Source: Eutrophocola salsuginis
GTDB lineage: Bacteria; Pseudomonadota; Gammaproteobacteria; Pseudomonadales; Pseudohongiellaceae
Length of the DNA: 64,000 nucleotides
Direction of reading: 5' to 3'
Assembly (NCBI GenBank): GCA_038147195.1
Contig: JAYQTB010000004.1
Location: 744,001-808,000, forward strand
The position numbers were made by a program, and so were the translations under genes. Below, piece after piece: positions 9,752 through 19,736 of the stretch. How positions within the stretch are numbered: the first letter of the stretch is position 1; every line of letters starts with the position of its first letter. Under the pieces are notes generated by a model. The model saw only the letters and a program-made list of their open reading frames with translations, was not told where the DNA came from and ran no database searches.

Positions 9752-11788
9752 ATGACTGCTCCCTCCAAAGCAATAGCTAGGGAACTCGCCGAACTGCGTC
9801 GGCAGATCGAGCACCACAACCGCCTGTACTATCGTCACGACAGTCCGGAAATTCCCGACCAGGAATATGATCGCCTGTTCGATCGCCTGCTCGAGATCGA
9901 GCGGGAATGGCCCGACCTGGTCACCCCGGATTCCCCCAGCCAGCGCGTCGGCAGTGAACCGCTCAGCGGCTTCGTCCAGGTCACCCATGAAATTCCCATG
10001 TTGTCGCTGGACAAGGTCACCAGTGAAGAGGAACTGGCCCGTTTTGAAAGCCGTATCCAGAAGCGACTGGAAGATGAAGCTCCGCTGGAATACAGCTGCG
10101 AACCCAAGGTCGACGGTGTGGCCGTGAGCCTGCTTTACGAGAATGGGCTCCTGGTGCGTGGCGCCACCCGTGGCGACGGTACCACCGGCGAGGACATCAC
10201 CCACAACGTGCGCACCATCGATGAGATCCCGCTCAGGCTGGATGGCAAGGGTTTTCCGAAACGCCTGGAGGTGCGCGGCGAAATCTATATGACCAGAAGC
10301 GGTTTCGCGAAAATGAATGCCGCGGCCGAGAAGACAGGGGAAAAGGTGTTCGTCAATCCACGTAATGCCGCTGCCGGAACGCTCAGGCAACTGAACTCCA
10401 GGATCACGGCCAGGCGTCCCCTCAAAATGTTTTGCTACAGCTACGGCCAGGTCGATGGGGGCAGACTGCCGGCTACCCTGAGCGACGTATTTGATAAATT
10501 CGAAGGTTGGGGTTTGCCGGTTAATCCTGACAGGCAGTCTAGCATTGGTGTGTCCGGTTGCTATAAGTACTGTGAAAAACTGCTGGGTAAGCGTAAAGAC
10601 CTGGACTACGAGATAGATGGCGTTGTCATCAAGGTCAACCGGTTCGACCTGCAGGAAGACCTGGGCATGAACACACGCACGCCGCGCTGGGCGATTGCCT
10701 ACAAGTTTCCCGCTGAGGAAGTGGTCACCGTGCTCAACGATGTCGAATTCCAGGTAGGCCGGACCGGGACTATTACCCCAGTCGCCCGGCTGGAACCGGT
10801 ATTCGTCGGTGGTGTCACTGTCAGCAATGCCACCCTGCACAACATGGATGAAGTGGTCCGGCTCGGCCTGAAGATTGGTGATGCCGTGATCATCAGGCGG
10901 GCAGGGGACGTGATTCCCAAGATTGTCTCAGTTGTCTTTCATAGGCGGTCGAAAAAGGTCCGTGCGATCGTAGCGCCCTCATCCTGCCCGATCTGTAGTT
11001 CGGATATCGAGCATGTCGAGGACGGAGTGATAATGCGCTGTACGGGCGGACTCTTCTGCCTTGCCCAGCGCACGCAATCGATCATTCATTTCGCCTCGCG
11101 TGCCGCCATGGATATCGACGGCCTGGGCATCAAGATTATCGAGCAACTGGTCGACCAGGAACTGGTGACATCGGTGGCGGATATTTTCGCCCTTGACGTG
11201 GCAACCCTGGCCGGACTCGAGCGCATGGGGAAAAAATCTGCCGGCAACCTTGTGGATGCCATCGAGAAAAGCAAGCAGGTGACCCTGGCCCGCTTCCTTT
11301 TTGCCCTCGGCATCCGGGAAGTGGGTGAGGCCACTGCCCATTCCCTGGCAACGCATTTCGGCACCCTGGCCGCAGTGATGGCGGCAACCGAAGAGGATCT
11401 CGTCGCCATACCCGATATCGGCCATGTCATGGCCCACCATATCGGCGCGTTCTTTGCCGAGGATCACAACCGGACGGTGATACAGGCGCTGCTGGATGCC
11501 GGGGTGAGCCCGGCCGAAACGGTACCGGTGAATGCCGACGCCTTGCCCCTGAATGGCCAGACCTGGGTGGTTACCGGCACCCTGGAAGCCATGGGCCGCA
11601 GTGAGGCCAGGGAAAAGTTGCAAAAGCTGGGTGCGAAAGTGGCGGGCAGTGTTTCCAAAAACACGGACTGCGTCATTGCTGGCCCGGGCGCCGGCTCCAA
11701 GCTCGACAAGGCCGAGGAACTGGGTATCCGGGTCATCGATGAGGCCGCATTCTTGTCACTGCTCAAGCAGCATGACATTCCTGTTTAA
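9752..11788 (+). CDS. ligA: NAD+-dependent DNA ligase LigA
   Basis: 678 residues, typical length. Domains in order: NAD-binding Ia domain (HHNRLYYRHDSPEIPDQEYD), nucleotidyltransferase with active-site Lys119 in CEPKVDG, OB fold (about 325-400, GRTGTITPVARLEPV), four-cysteine zinc finger (Cys412, 415, 430, 436), helix-hairpin-helix repeats and a C-terminal BRCT domain (about 598-678). It seals nicks during replication and repair using NAD+. In E. coli the zipA-ligA pair is also adjacent, supporting both calls. The start is 24 bases after zipA. Confidence 0.97.
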   Translation: MTAPSKAIARELAELRRQIEHHNRLYYRHDSPEIPDQEYDRLFDRLLEIEREWPDLVTPDSPSQRVGSEPLSGFVQVTHEIPMLSLDKVTSEEELARFESRIQKRLEDEAPLEYSCEPKVDGVAVSLLYENGLLVRGATRGDGTTGEDITHNVRTIDEIPLRLDGKGFPKRLEVRGEIYMTRSGFAKMNAAAEKTGEKVFVNPRNAAAGTLRQLNSRITARRPLKMFCYSYGQVDGGRLPATLSDVFDKFEGWGLPVNPDRQSSIGVSGCYKYCEKLLGKRKDLDYEIDGVVIKVNRFDLQEDLGMNTRTPRWAIAYKFPAEEVVTVLNDVEFQVGRTGTITPVARLEPVFVGGVTVSNATLHNMDEVVRLGLKIGDAVIIRRAGDVIPKIVSVVFHRRSKKVRAIVAPSSCPICSSDIEHVEDGVIMRCTGGLFCLAQRTQSIIHFASRAAMDIDGLGIKIIEQLVDQELVTSVADIFALDVATLAGLERMGKKSAGNLVDAIEKSKQVTLARFLFALGIREVGEATAHSLATHFGTLAAVMAATEEDLVAIPDIGHVMAHHIGAFFAEDHNRTVIQALLDAGVSPAETVPVNADALPLNGQTWVVTGTLEAMGRSEAREKLQKLGAKVAGSVSKNTDCVIAGPGAGSKLDKAEELGIRVIDEAAFLSLLKQHDIPV

Positions 11789-11929
11789 AACCGGGTAAAG
11801 TACCCCCTGGAATCCGAAATCCGTGCTTTTGGCCTTATTGCCTACAATTTGCCCCCGCGTTGCCCCATTTTTGCCATAAAGATGATTCAGGATATGCCAT
11901 TTCCTCTCGGAACCAGCAGGTAGTCGGCT

Positions 11930-12547
11930 ATGAGGCCGTTTTTATTCAGAAGCATTGTGTTGCTGTCGGCACTTGTCGTGGCCTCGTGCGCCTCGACACC
12001 CCCGCAAAACACCACGAACATCTGCAGCATGTTCGAGGAGCGCCGCAGCTGGTACAAGGCCGCCGTGAAAACGGAAAAGCGCTGGAAGACACCCGTGTAT
12101 GTCTCCATGGCCATCATCCAGCAGGAATCCTCCTTCCAGTCCCGAGCCAAGCCGGAGCGCACGCAACTGCTCGGTTTTATTCCCTGGCGGCGACCGTCAT
12201 CGGCCTTCGGTTATGCCCAGGTGCTGGATGGCACCTGGACGGAATACAAGGAAGATGCCGGCAACTGGGGCGCCAGGCGCTCCAACTTTGCCGACGCCAT
12301 GGATTTCATCGGCTGGTACACCAACAATTCGACCCAGGTCAACGGTATCGCCCGCGAGGATGCCTACAACCATTACCTTGCCTACCACGAGGGTAACGGC
12401 GGTTTCGCTCGTCGCAGCTACAACAACAACCCGCAACTGCTCGATATCAGTCGCCGGGTACAAGCCAATGCCAATCTCTACCAGCGCCAGTATGCCCAGT
12501 GTGAAAGGGAGCTTGGTCGCAACTGGTTCATGAGGCTGATTTTCTGA
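11930..12547 (+). CDS. Lipoprotein with lytic-transglycosylase-like (lysozyme fold) domain
   Basis: 205 residues. The N-terminus is a lipoprotein signal with lipobox VASC (Cys20), so the mature protein is probably membrane-anchored in the periplasm. The remainder resembles the lysozyme-like SLT fold: a catalytic-type Glu66 in AIIQQESSF, then SAFGYAQVLDGTW (the GxxQ-like segment) and YLAYHEGNGGF. This suggests peptidoglycan cleavage, unproven here. The next gene, djlA, appears to start inside its stop codon, so translation may be coupled. An upstream ORF overlapping this start in another frame is a shadow. I do not know a standard gene name. Confidence 0.75.
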   Translation: MRPFLFRSIVLLSALVVASCASTPPQNTTNICSMFEERRSWYKAAVKTEKRWKTPVYVSMAIIQQESSFQSRAKPERTQLLGFIPWRRPSSAFGYAQVLDGTWTEYKEDAGNWGARRSNFADAMDFIGWYTNNSTQVNGIAREDAYNHYLAYHEGNGGFARRSYNNNPQLLDISRRVQANANLYQRQYAQCERELGRNWFMRLIF

Positions 12548-13324
12548 GCTGGTGGGGCAAAATCATCGGGGGCGGCCTGGGCTTCATGCTGGGCGGCCCG
12601 ATCGGTGCAGCGATGGGCGCTGCCCTTGGGCACAATTTCGACCATGGTCTGGGGCAGGTCGGCACCGGCGGGTTTGCCGGGGATGTCGAGCGCATCCAGA
12701 CCGCCTTCTTTACCGCCACCTTCGCCACCATGGGGCATGTCGCCAAGGCCGACGGCCAGGTTTCCCCGCAGGAGATCATTGTTGCCGAGGATGTCATGCG
12801 GCAGATGCGGCTGAGCCCGCAGCAAAAGCAGGTGGCACAGGGGCTGTTCAACGAGGGAAAGAAGGGAAACATTCCCATCAGCGATTTGTTGCACCAGTTT
12901 CGCATTGAATGCCATCGCCGGCGCAACCTGCTGCAGATGTTCATGGAAATCCAGGTGGCCGTTGCCCTCTCAGACGGTACGCTTGATGCCAGTGAAAGCC
13001 GGATCCTGGAAAACGCGGCCGATATCCTCGGTTTCAGCAGGGCGGAATACCAGGCCATCCTGCAACGCATGCAGGCGCACCGGCATGCCCAGGCCTCGGG
13101 ACAGGCAGGCATGGCCCTGCAGGGCGCCTACAAGCTCCTGGGGATCGACAAAGGTACCAGTGACCTAGGAGGTGAAGAAGGCCTACCGCAGGCAGATGAA
13201 CCAGCATCATCCGGACAAGCTGGTGTCCAAGGGCTTGCCAGAGGAGATGATGGAAATGGCGAACAAGAAGGTCCAGGAAATCCGGACGGCTTACGAGACC
13301 ATCAAGGCATCCCGTAATAGTTGA
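12544..13324 (+). pseudogene. djlA: djlA, DnaJ-like membrane chaperone, +1-base frameshift before the J domain
   Basis: Frame one gives an N-terminal glycine-rich membrane helix (WWGKIIGGGLGFMLGG), then a TerB-like helical domain (KADGQVSPQEIIVAEDVMRQM and ALSDGTLDASESRIL). The frame breaks at about 13167-13172. The other frame continues as a complete J domain: EVKKAYRRQMNQHHPDKL with the HPD motif, ending TGA 13322-13324. Removing one G from CTAGGAGGTG restores a normal DjlA. The likely start is CTG 12544, overlapping the upstream stop, with TGAGG 8 bases before it; the first ATG (12586) would delete most of the membrane helix. DjlA is an inner-membrane DnaK co-chaperone. A sequencing error or a recent mutation is equally possible. 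Confidence 0.8.
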
Positions 13325-13390
13325 CCCTACCGAGCCATGAAATATCTTTAATAAATTATTAAGAGTATGTTCTAATTCACTGATTAATAT

Positions 13391-14409
13391 TTAAATATCT
13401 GCCTCCACCTGGTTTTCCAGGTAGTGCAGTCCCACCAGTTTCACGGCGCCTTCGGGCAGGGCATCCCGCCAGCGCGCATGTAAGAGCTTTTCCACTTCAG
13501 CCCTTAAAGGCAGGTCCAGGTGAGTCGTGACGTTTCTCCTACCCGGTTCCGGGTCGATATGGATGACTATATCGGTGATCTCGGGAAAGGCCTGTTTGAG
13601 TGACGCATTGATCCTGTCAGCGAGGTAATTCCCCTCGGAGACTGAAACCCGGTCATTCACCTGGACATACAGGTCCACGAAGATCCGGCCACCATACAGG
13701 GGTGTTCGTAATTCATGTACGCTCAGCATGGCTTGCTGCCGAAGGGCCTCGACCTTGGCGGTAGCCAGTGCCGTGTCGACCAGTTCGCTCAGGCTGTTGC
13801 TGATCAGTTGACAGGCGATTTTGCCGATCATCAGGGCGACGAATACGGCTGCCAGTACGTCCATGACCGGGTATCCGAGCCTTGCGCCGAGAATGCCGAT
13901 CAGCACGGCGATAGAGGACAGGGCATCAGTCCGGCTGTGCCAGGCATTCGCGAGCAAAAGGGCGGAATTCTGATCATAGGCCACCGCTTTGGTATAGCGG
14001 TAGATTTACTCCTTCGAGCCGATACTGGCGATGGCTACCAGGATGCCGGCCCAGTCTGGCACAGGCAGCACTTCAAGATCGGCCAGCCTGAGCAGACTGT
14101 CGTAGCAGATGATGCCTGCTACGGCGAACAGAACGATACCGAGAATGATGTTGCCCAAGGTCTCGAAGCGCCGATGGCCTTAGGGGTGTTCCTTGTCGGG
14201 TTCGGCATTGGAGAAGTGGGCAATGGCATCAACGAAGATATCGTTGACCAGGTCGGTGAGAGGGAGTGAATGTCGTCGGATATGAGGGCCAGGGAGGACG
14301 AGGCAATGCCGATGGCGGCCCAATACCAGGTCGAGAATCGAGCCGATCAGCGTCACCCTATTGCTTTTTTCAGTTCTTCCTGTCTGCAGGATGTCGCGAT
14401 GCCTGGCAA
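13391..14409 (-). pseudogene. Cation diffusion facilitator (CDF) efflux protein, decayed
   Basis: The downstream part (13391-13984) is open for 197 residues: TM helices with HSRTDALSS (the HxxxD metal site), then a cytoplasmic CDF C-terminal domain (VHELRTPLYGGRIFVDLYVQV and VIHIDPE). Upstream, the same protein continues through lesions. Stop codons lie at 14181-14183 (where HPYGHGRFE-like sequence is expected) and 14008-14010 (KE-stop-IYRYT). Two compensating frameshifts flank a SLALISDDIHS segment, and another shift lies near the N-terminus (about 14355). A TTG at 14409 could have been the start. CDF proteins export Zn, Fe or other divalent cations in exchange for protons. Multiple independent lesions make real decay more likely than sequencing error. 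Confidence 0.8.
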
Positions 14410-14416
14410 TTATGCA

Positions 14417-14444
14417 GAAAAAAAGCCTGGCTTACGCCAGGCTT
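14417..14444 (-). terminator. Rho-independent terminator after the M16 peptidase
   Basis: A 9-bp perfect stem AAGCCTGGC/GCCAGGCTT (14423-14431 and 14436-14444) with a 4-base loop. On the minus strand it is followed by a T-run (14424-14418). It lies about 110 bases after the stop of the leftward M16 peptidase gene and just before the decayed CDF gene. Confidence 0.85.
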
Positions 14445-14554
14445 ATGCTAATTGATTGCGAATCAGGAGATGCCTGGTACAGTTACCACATCCATGCAAC
14501 TCTTCTGTTTAGAGATGCGGCTCGGCAAATAGTTCCCCGGATTTACCATGAGTG

Positions 14555-17530
14555 TCAGAACTGGTGGATATCCATGTTCAGGGCTTCCAGTTCACTGCTG
14601 CGCGAGCGGCTGGTGATAATGCCCAAGCTGGGTTCCTGGTTGGCTATGTACTTGTTTGTAACGGTTTTCAGTTCTTCTAAGCTTACCTGCAGAATTCTTT
14701 GGCGAAACTTTGAACGCTGGTCGCGATCACGGCCGAACAACTCATTATAGAACGCCTGCTTCGCAGTACCTGCCGGCGAGGAGGGTTTGTCGAGACTGGA
14801 AATAACCCCAAGCACCGCTTCTTCGAGTGCCCGGATGTCGTGGCTCGCTGTCATTAACCAGTCGATGGCACGCCGGTAATCCTCAAGCGTTTCGGTCAGG
14901 CGTGGATCGCGGTAAGAAAAGAAACGGAAGGTCGCCGTGCCCGAATCCTGGCTGGCGCCACCGCCATAGGCACCGCCCTGTTCGCGTATGGCGCGATGCA
15001 GGAAACCGTTGCGCAGGAACCCGCCCAGTACCGTCAGTGCCGCGGCATCTGCGTGTCCCACGGGCACTGTCGGGAAGGCCATGGCGCAGAAGCTGACCTG
15101 GGTATTGGTCAGCCAGGCTTCGCGTACGGTATCCCGGCAACCGGGCAGGGTGAAAGGCTTTGCGGCCGGAGTAACGGCGTTACCCTGCCAGGTTTTTTCC
15201 AGCGCAGTGAGCAGGGCGTCACGCTCACTATCTTCACTGATCAGCAGGAACTGCTTGTCGGTATTCACCAGCATGTCATGCAGCGTGGTGAAATCGCCGG
15301 CGAATTTCGCCAGGGTATCGCCTTCACCAAAGTCTGCTGTGAGCTGTTTCAGTTGCTGGATGCCGGCCATGCCGGAACTCTGGTAGTTCATGGCGGCTAT
15401 CGGGCTCAATTTGCTGCATGCGACGCCGACCGCTAGGCTATGGCCCTGGCTGGTGATGCTCTGTTCACGCCGGGAGGATATTTGTTCTATGATTTCGCGA
15501 ATACGCTGGTGCTCGTCGAAACGGCATCCGTTCAGTGTGTCACGCAACAGGTTCGCTACCTGTTGCTGATTTGTGTACAGGGATTTGCTGGACAGGACCA
15601 GATAGCCCGCTAGTTTTTGCTCGTCATCAACCTGGCTGCGCAGGGTGCTGTACATGTTGATGCCGCCGCTGATCGCTGATTGCAGGGCCTGGATTTCCAG
15701 GTAGTCCCGCGTGCCGATACCCAGTTCCGGTACACAGCTGGTGTAGTATGGCAAAAGGTCCGCAAAATGCTCTTTCATTTCGGGCAACATCAGTACGACC
15801 TGCTGGTAGCTGATGCCGTTGGTGCCCTGAGCATAGTACCGGGCTTGAGCCTTATCCTTGCCGAGCGAGATGACATGCGTTGAAGAATCGGGCCAGTGGA
15901 TATCGGCCGGCACGTCCTCGAGGGTGACTCTTGGTAGGATGGCTGGGTCGTCTTCCTGTTCCTGACGTACTTTCAGCTGCGCGGCACGGTCCAGCAGATT
16001 CTTCACGGCGCCATCATCGAGACCCTTCCTGATTTCAGCCAGGCGGGCCTTCTCTGCCTGTGCCATGTGATCTGACTGGCCGATATCCGGCCTGACCGTT
16101 AGCGTGATACGGTGCGGATTGTCGAGGAGGTATTCTCTGATCAGCGCCGGCACGTACCCCGGGTCTTGAATATCTTTTTTCAACTGGTCCAGTACCGGGT
16201 CGATATCGAGAAGTTCAATGGGATCGCCGCGGTGCGTGGCCGTGGATAGGGCAGCCAGGATGAGTTGCAGGCCATAGGGATAGGTATCACCACTGATTTC
16301 GCGCTGGCTCAATTCCAGCGAGTGCAATGCCGCTTCCACCTTGTCCTGGGCTATGCCGTTGGCCGCGATTTCCTCTAGCGTTGAGAGTACCAGGGCCTCG
16401 ATTGCATCGGTGCTGTCCGTTGCGCAGCCTTCGAGGCCGCACATAAAACTCATCTCGCGATGGGAATCTTCGAGCCCGCAAAGGGGGGACGGCGAGCGCC
16501 CCATGGGAGTGGTCTCCAGGGCATGGAGCAGGGGGCTGGCGCTGTTATCCAGCAGGACCCCTGTCAGGAGCTGCGCTTTGTACATGTCGCCGAGGTCGGT
16601 GCTCTTTCCCAGTAGCCAGCCCATGATGACGTGAGTCTTGGCGGTGGAATCATCTTCATCCAGCGGGTAGGTTTCCTCGACCCTGCGCGGCGCATTAAAA
16701 CGCTGTTCGTCACCCACTGCGATATGCACATCGAGACGACTGAATTCATGTAGAGCCAGTTTCTCGAAACGTGCCTGGTGCTCGCAGGCGGGAATGTCGC
16801 CATAGGTCATGAAGATGGCATTGCTAGGGTGGTAGTGGGTCTTGTAAAAGGCCTTCAGCTGCTCGTAGCTCAGGTTGGGTATGTCCGCGGGATCACCACC
16901 GCTGTTGTAATGGTAGGTGGTGGTCGGAAACAGGTGCTTGCACAACTGTTGCCAGATCAGGGATGTCGGTGCGCTCATGGCACCTTTCATCTCGTTGTAG
17001 ACGACACCCTTGTATTCGAGCGGTGATTCCGGATTGTCCGGTTCGGCGAATTCCAGGCGATGGCCTTCCTGGGCAAAGTCCAGCTCATTCAGCGTCGAGA
17101 AGAAGACGGCGTCAAGATAGACCTCCAGTAGGTTGTCGAAATCCTTGCGATTCTGGCTGGCAAAGGGATAGGCGGTCCAGTCACTGCTGGTGAAGGCGTT
17201 CATGAACGTGTTCAGGGAGCGGCGGATCATCATGAAGAAGGGATCCCGTACCGGGAACTTGCGGCTGCCACACAGTGCCGTGTGTTCCAGTATGTGGGCC
17301 ACCCCGGTGGAATCCATGGGCACTGTGCGCAGGGCAACTAGGAAAACATTTTCATCGTTGTCGCTGGACAGGTGGTAATGCATGGCCCCGGTTTCCCGGT
17401 GCTCATATTCCTCGACGGTCAGGTTAAGGGTGTCGAGTAACTGGCTGCGTTTGTAGATGAAGGTCGGGTAGGCGGTTTCCTGGCCGGGGGCTTGCTTGGA
17501 TGCTGATTTGGCGCTTTCTGATAACTGCAT
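14555..17530 (-). CDS. M16 family metallopeptidase, PreP/insulinase-like (presequence protease type)
   Basis: 991 residues, matching the roughly 1000-residue single-chain PreP/M16C architecture. The inverted zinc motif HILEH (His79, Glu82, His83) lies in GVAHILEHTALCGS, with FFMMIRRSLNTFMNAFTSSDWTAYP after it, a strong PreP-family signature. Two M16 halves are joined by a hinge near the middle. PreP-like enzymes degrade peptides inside a closed chamber; in bacteria the role is poorly defined. No signal peptide is evident, so a cytosolic location is likely. The gene is monocistronic, divergent from the PQQ dehydrogenase (173 bases between starts) and followed by a good terminator. Confidence 0.88.
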   Translation of the reverse strand: MQLSESAKSASKQAPGQETAYPTFIYKRSQLLDTLNLTVEEYEHRETGAMHYHLSSDNDENVFLVALRTVPMDSTGVAHILEHTALCGSRKFPVRDPFFMMIRRSLNTFMNAFTSSDWTAYPFASQNRKDFDNLLEVYLDAVFFSTLNELDFAQEGHRLEFAEPDNPESPLEYKGVVYNEMKGAMSAPTSLIWQQLCKHLFPTTTYHYNSGGDPADIPNLSYEQLKAFYKTHYHPSNAIFMTYGDIPACEHQARFEKLALHEFSRLDVHIAVGDEQRFNAPRRVEETYPLDEDDSTAKTHVIMGWLLGKSTDLGDMYKAQLLTGVLLDNSASPLLHALETTPMGRSPSPLCGLEDSHREMSFMCGLEGCATDSTDAIEALVLSTLEEIAANGIAQDKVEAALHSLELSQREISGDTYPYGLQLILAALSTATHRGDPIELLDIDPVLDQLKKDIQDPGYVPALIREYLLDNPHRITLTVRPDIGQSDHMAQAEKARLAEIRKGLDDGAVKNLLDRAAQLKVRQEQEDDPAILPRVTLEDVPADIHWPDSSTHVISLGKDKAQARYYAQGTNGISYQQVVLMLPEMKEHFADLLPYYTSCVPELGIGTRDYLEIQALQSAISGGINMYSTLRSQVDDEQKLAGYLVLSSKSLYTNQQQVANLLRDTLNGCRFDEHQRIREIIEQISSRREQSITSQGHSLAVGVACSKLSPIAAMNYQSSGMAGIQQLKQLTADFGEGDTLAKFAGDFTTLHDMLVNTDKQFLLISEDSERDALLTALEKTWQGNAVTPAAKPFTLPGCRDTVREAWLTNTQVSFCAMAFPTVPVGHADAAALTVLGGFLRNGFLHRAIREQGGAYGGGASQDSGTATFRFFSYRDPRLTETLEDYRRAIDWLMTASHDIRALEEAVLGVISSLDKPSSPAGTAKQAFYNELFGRDRDQRSKFRQRILQVSLEELKTVTNKYIANQEPSLGIITSRSRSSELEALNMDIHQF

Positions 17531-17703
17531 TTCGCGGGGGGTTCACTGCGTGGCAAATAGGGCTTGGTAAGAGGCGAAGTATAGCCCGAACAGCCGGGTT
17601 TGTAGAGTGACACTCCCCATAAAGTCTGCTAGTGTCGGCGGGCGTTGCGCGCCGGGCTGGAACCGTCCGAATAACAATAAAACCAGGCCTTTTAGGGGGA
17701 TTC

Positions 17704-19474
17704 ATGAGCATCAATAACGTGCAGAAAACCGTGCTGGTTGTAGGGATACTGGCTGCCAATTTTAGCCTAGCACAGGGTGACAGCTACGTGCCGGTCACCG
17801 ACGACATGCTGCGTGATCCTGATCCACAGGACTGGTTGATGTTCCGTCGCAGCTACGATGCCTGGGGTTACAGTCCACTGGACCAGGTCAATCGCGACAA
17901 TGTCGCCACTCTGGAACTGGTCTGGTCTGCCGAGCTGCATGAAGGCGTCATCAACAGTATGCCGATCCAAGAAGGTACACCCCTGGTCCATGACGGCATG
18001 ATGTTCCTACCCAACCCGGGCGACGTCATCCAGGCACGCGATGCCGTTACGGGAGAAATGCGCTGGGAATATGTCCGGCAAACGCCTGAAGACCTGAACG
18101 ATTACCTGGTATTCAACAAGACCAACCGCAACGTCGCCATCTACGACGACCTCATAATCTACACGACCAATGACTCCCACATTCTCGCGCTGGATGTCCT
18201 TACGGGAGCGATTCGCTGGGATACGCGAATACTGGATTATCGGACCCACCCCTCGTTTCACAGCAGTGGCCCGGTGGTCATAAACGGTCTTGCCATCTCA
18301 GGACGCAACTGTGAGCCGCCTGCTGGCCCTGAAGCGTGTTTCATCGCAGCTCATGACGCGAAGACAGGGAGTGAGGTCTGGCGGCTGAACCTCATCCAGG
18401 CACCGACAGGGGATGACTCGGATACCTGGGGTGGCATCCCCTGGGAGCAGCGCTGGCATGTGGGAGCGTGGATGGTGCCCAGTTATGATCCGGACCTAGA
18501 CCTCATTTACATGGGGAACGTCAGTAACGGCCCCTGCTCCCAAGTTCCTGTTGGCGGGTGACGACAGAGAATATCTCTACCACAACTCCACACTTGCGAT
18601 ACATCCCGCTAATGGTCAACTTGCCTGGCATTATCAGCACCTAGTCGATCACTGGGACCTGGATCATCCTTTCGAGCGGTTACTGGTCAATACCCGGGTG
18701 GCGCCGAACCCCGATGCCGTGCCATGGATAAATCCCGGTATCGATCCCAACAGGGAGTACAAGGTGATAACCGGTATTCCCGGCAAGACAGGTGTTGTCT
18801 ATACCCTTGACCGGGAAACGGGCGAATTCCTCTGGGCAAGGCCCACTGTCTACCAGAATGTGCTTCAGGAAATCGAAGGTGCCACCGGTAAGGCGACCGT
18901 CAATCCTGGCGCGGTATTCTCGGAAACCGGCCAACAGCTGGAAATCTGCCCGGCCATTGCAGGCGGTAAGAACTGGTGGGAGGGTACTTACAGTCCTCTA
19001 ACCAACGCCATGTATTACGGATTGCAGAATACCTGCATGGATCTTACCGTGACGGCGGAAAAGGATTTCCAGGATCCCGATGAACTTTACGGCTTTTTCA
19101 GTCGGGAAAAACTGGCCCCTGGGCGGGAAAATGTAGGTACCTACCATGCCATTTCAGCCGAAACCGGGGAGACTTTGTGGACCTATGAGGCTGCAGGCAC
19201 CGCCTTGTCGCTCGTGTCGACCGGTGGGGGACTGGTGTTTGGTGGGGACATCGAGGGCAATTTCAGGGCATTCGACCAGGTGACGGGTGAGGTGCTCTGG
19301 GAAGTGAATCTGGGTTCGTCCGTCACGGGCTACCCGATCACTTTTGCCGTGGATGGAAAACAGTATATTTCGGTAGGGACGGGGACATCCGTGACCACCG
19401 CGGGGCAAGTCCAATACCTCAAGGGAACGCCGCCGGGAACGGAAGGGCGCCAGTACGTCTTTGCCCTGCCATAA
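17704..19474 (+). pseudogene. PQQ-dependent alcohol dehydrogenase (quinoprotein), single-base frameshift
   Basis: Starts at ATG 17704 after a TAGGGGG ribosome-binding site, with a Sec signal peptide ending near LAQG. Tryptophan-docking propeller repeats follow (DAVTGEMRWEY, DVLTGAIRWDT, DAKTGSEVWR, AETGETLWTY, VTGEVLWEV). Near 18535 an extra T in GGCCCCTGCTCCC breaks the frame; dropping it joins NGP to APKFLLAGDD. The second part is open to 19474 and contains DHWDLDHPFERLL, the catalytic-Asp region of PQQ alcohol dehydrogenases. No cytochrome c domain is visible, so it is a soluble periplasmic type. If the base is an artefact the enzyme is complete, about 590 residues. No PQQ-synthesis genes are in the window. 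Confidence 0.82.
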
Positions 19475-19736
19475 CCTGCCCAGAATAAGGAAAATCGTAG
19501 TATTGGAGGGCCGGAGCCTGCTTGATTCCTTCCCTTGAACTTCATATTATCGGCAACCTGTATAAGGTAAGTGAAGCATTGTGCAGGACTTGCGTTTAGG
19601 CAGTCAGACACATTTTATTGACCGGTATCAATTGGATGTCGGTTGAAAACTGCCTAGACTCAGCTCTCACACCAAACCGGCACAAGCACCGGTATTTAGC
19701 CCAAACTAAGGGATGTATCCTACTAAGGGGAAATCT
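19475..19736. other. Intergenic region upstream of the hydroquinone dioxygenase genes
   Basis: 262 bases without a gene. An 8-bp inverted repeat TAGGCAGT (19597-19604) and ACTGCCTA (19649-19656) is spaced 44 bases apart and could be a regulator site. A promoter for the ring-cleavage genes should lie here, but I find no clear -35/-10 pair. A good ribosome-binding site, AAGGGGAA, lies at about 19724-19732. Confidence 0.3.

Noticed and set aside
8897..10840. 647-residue minus-strand ORF over zipA and ligA
   Set aside because: Antisense to two well-conserved genes; long only because of their codon pattern.
13160..13180. Programmed +1 frameshift in djlA assisted by AGGAGGTG
   Set aside because: The Shine-Dalgarno-like string lies at and after the shift point rather than upstream, and there is no stop or slow codon at the site.
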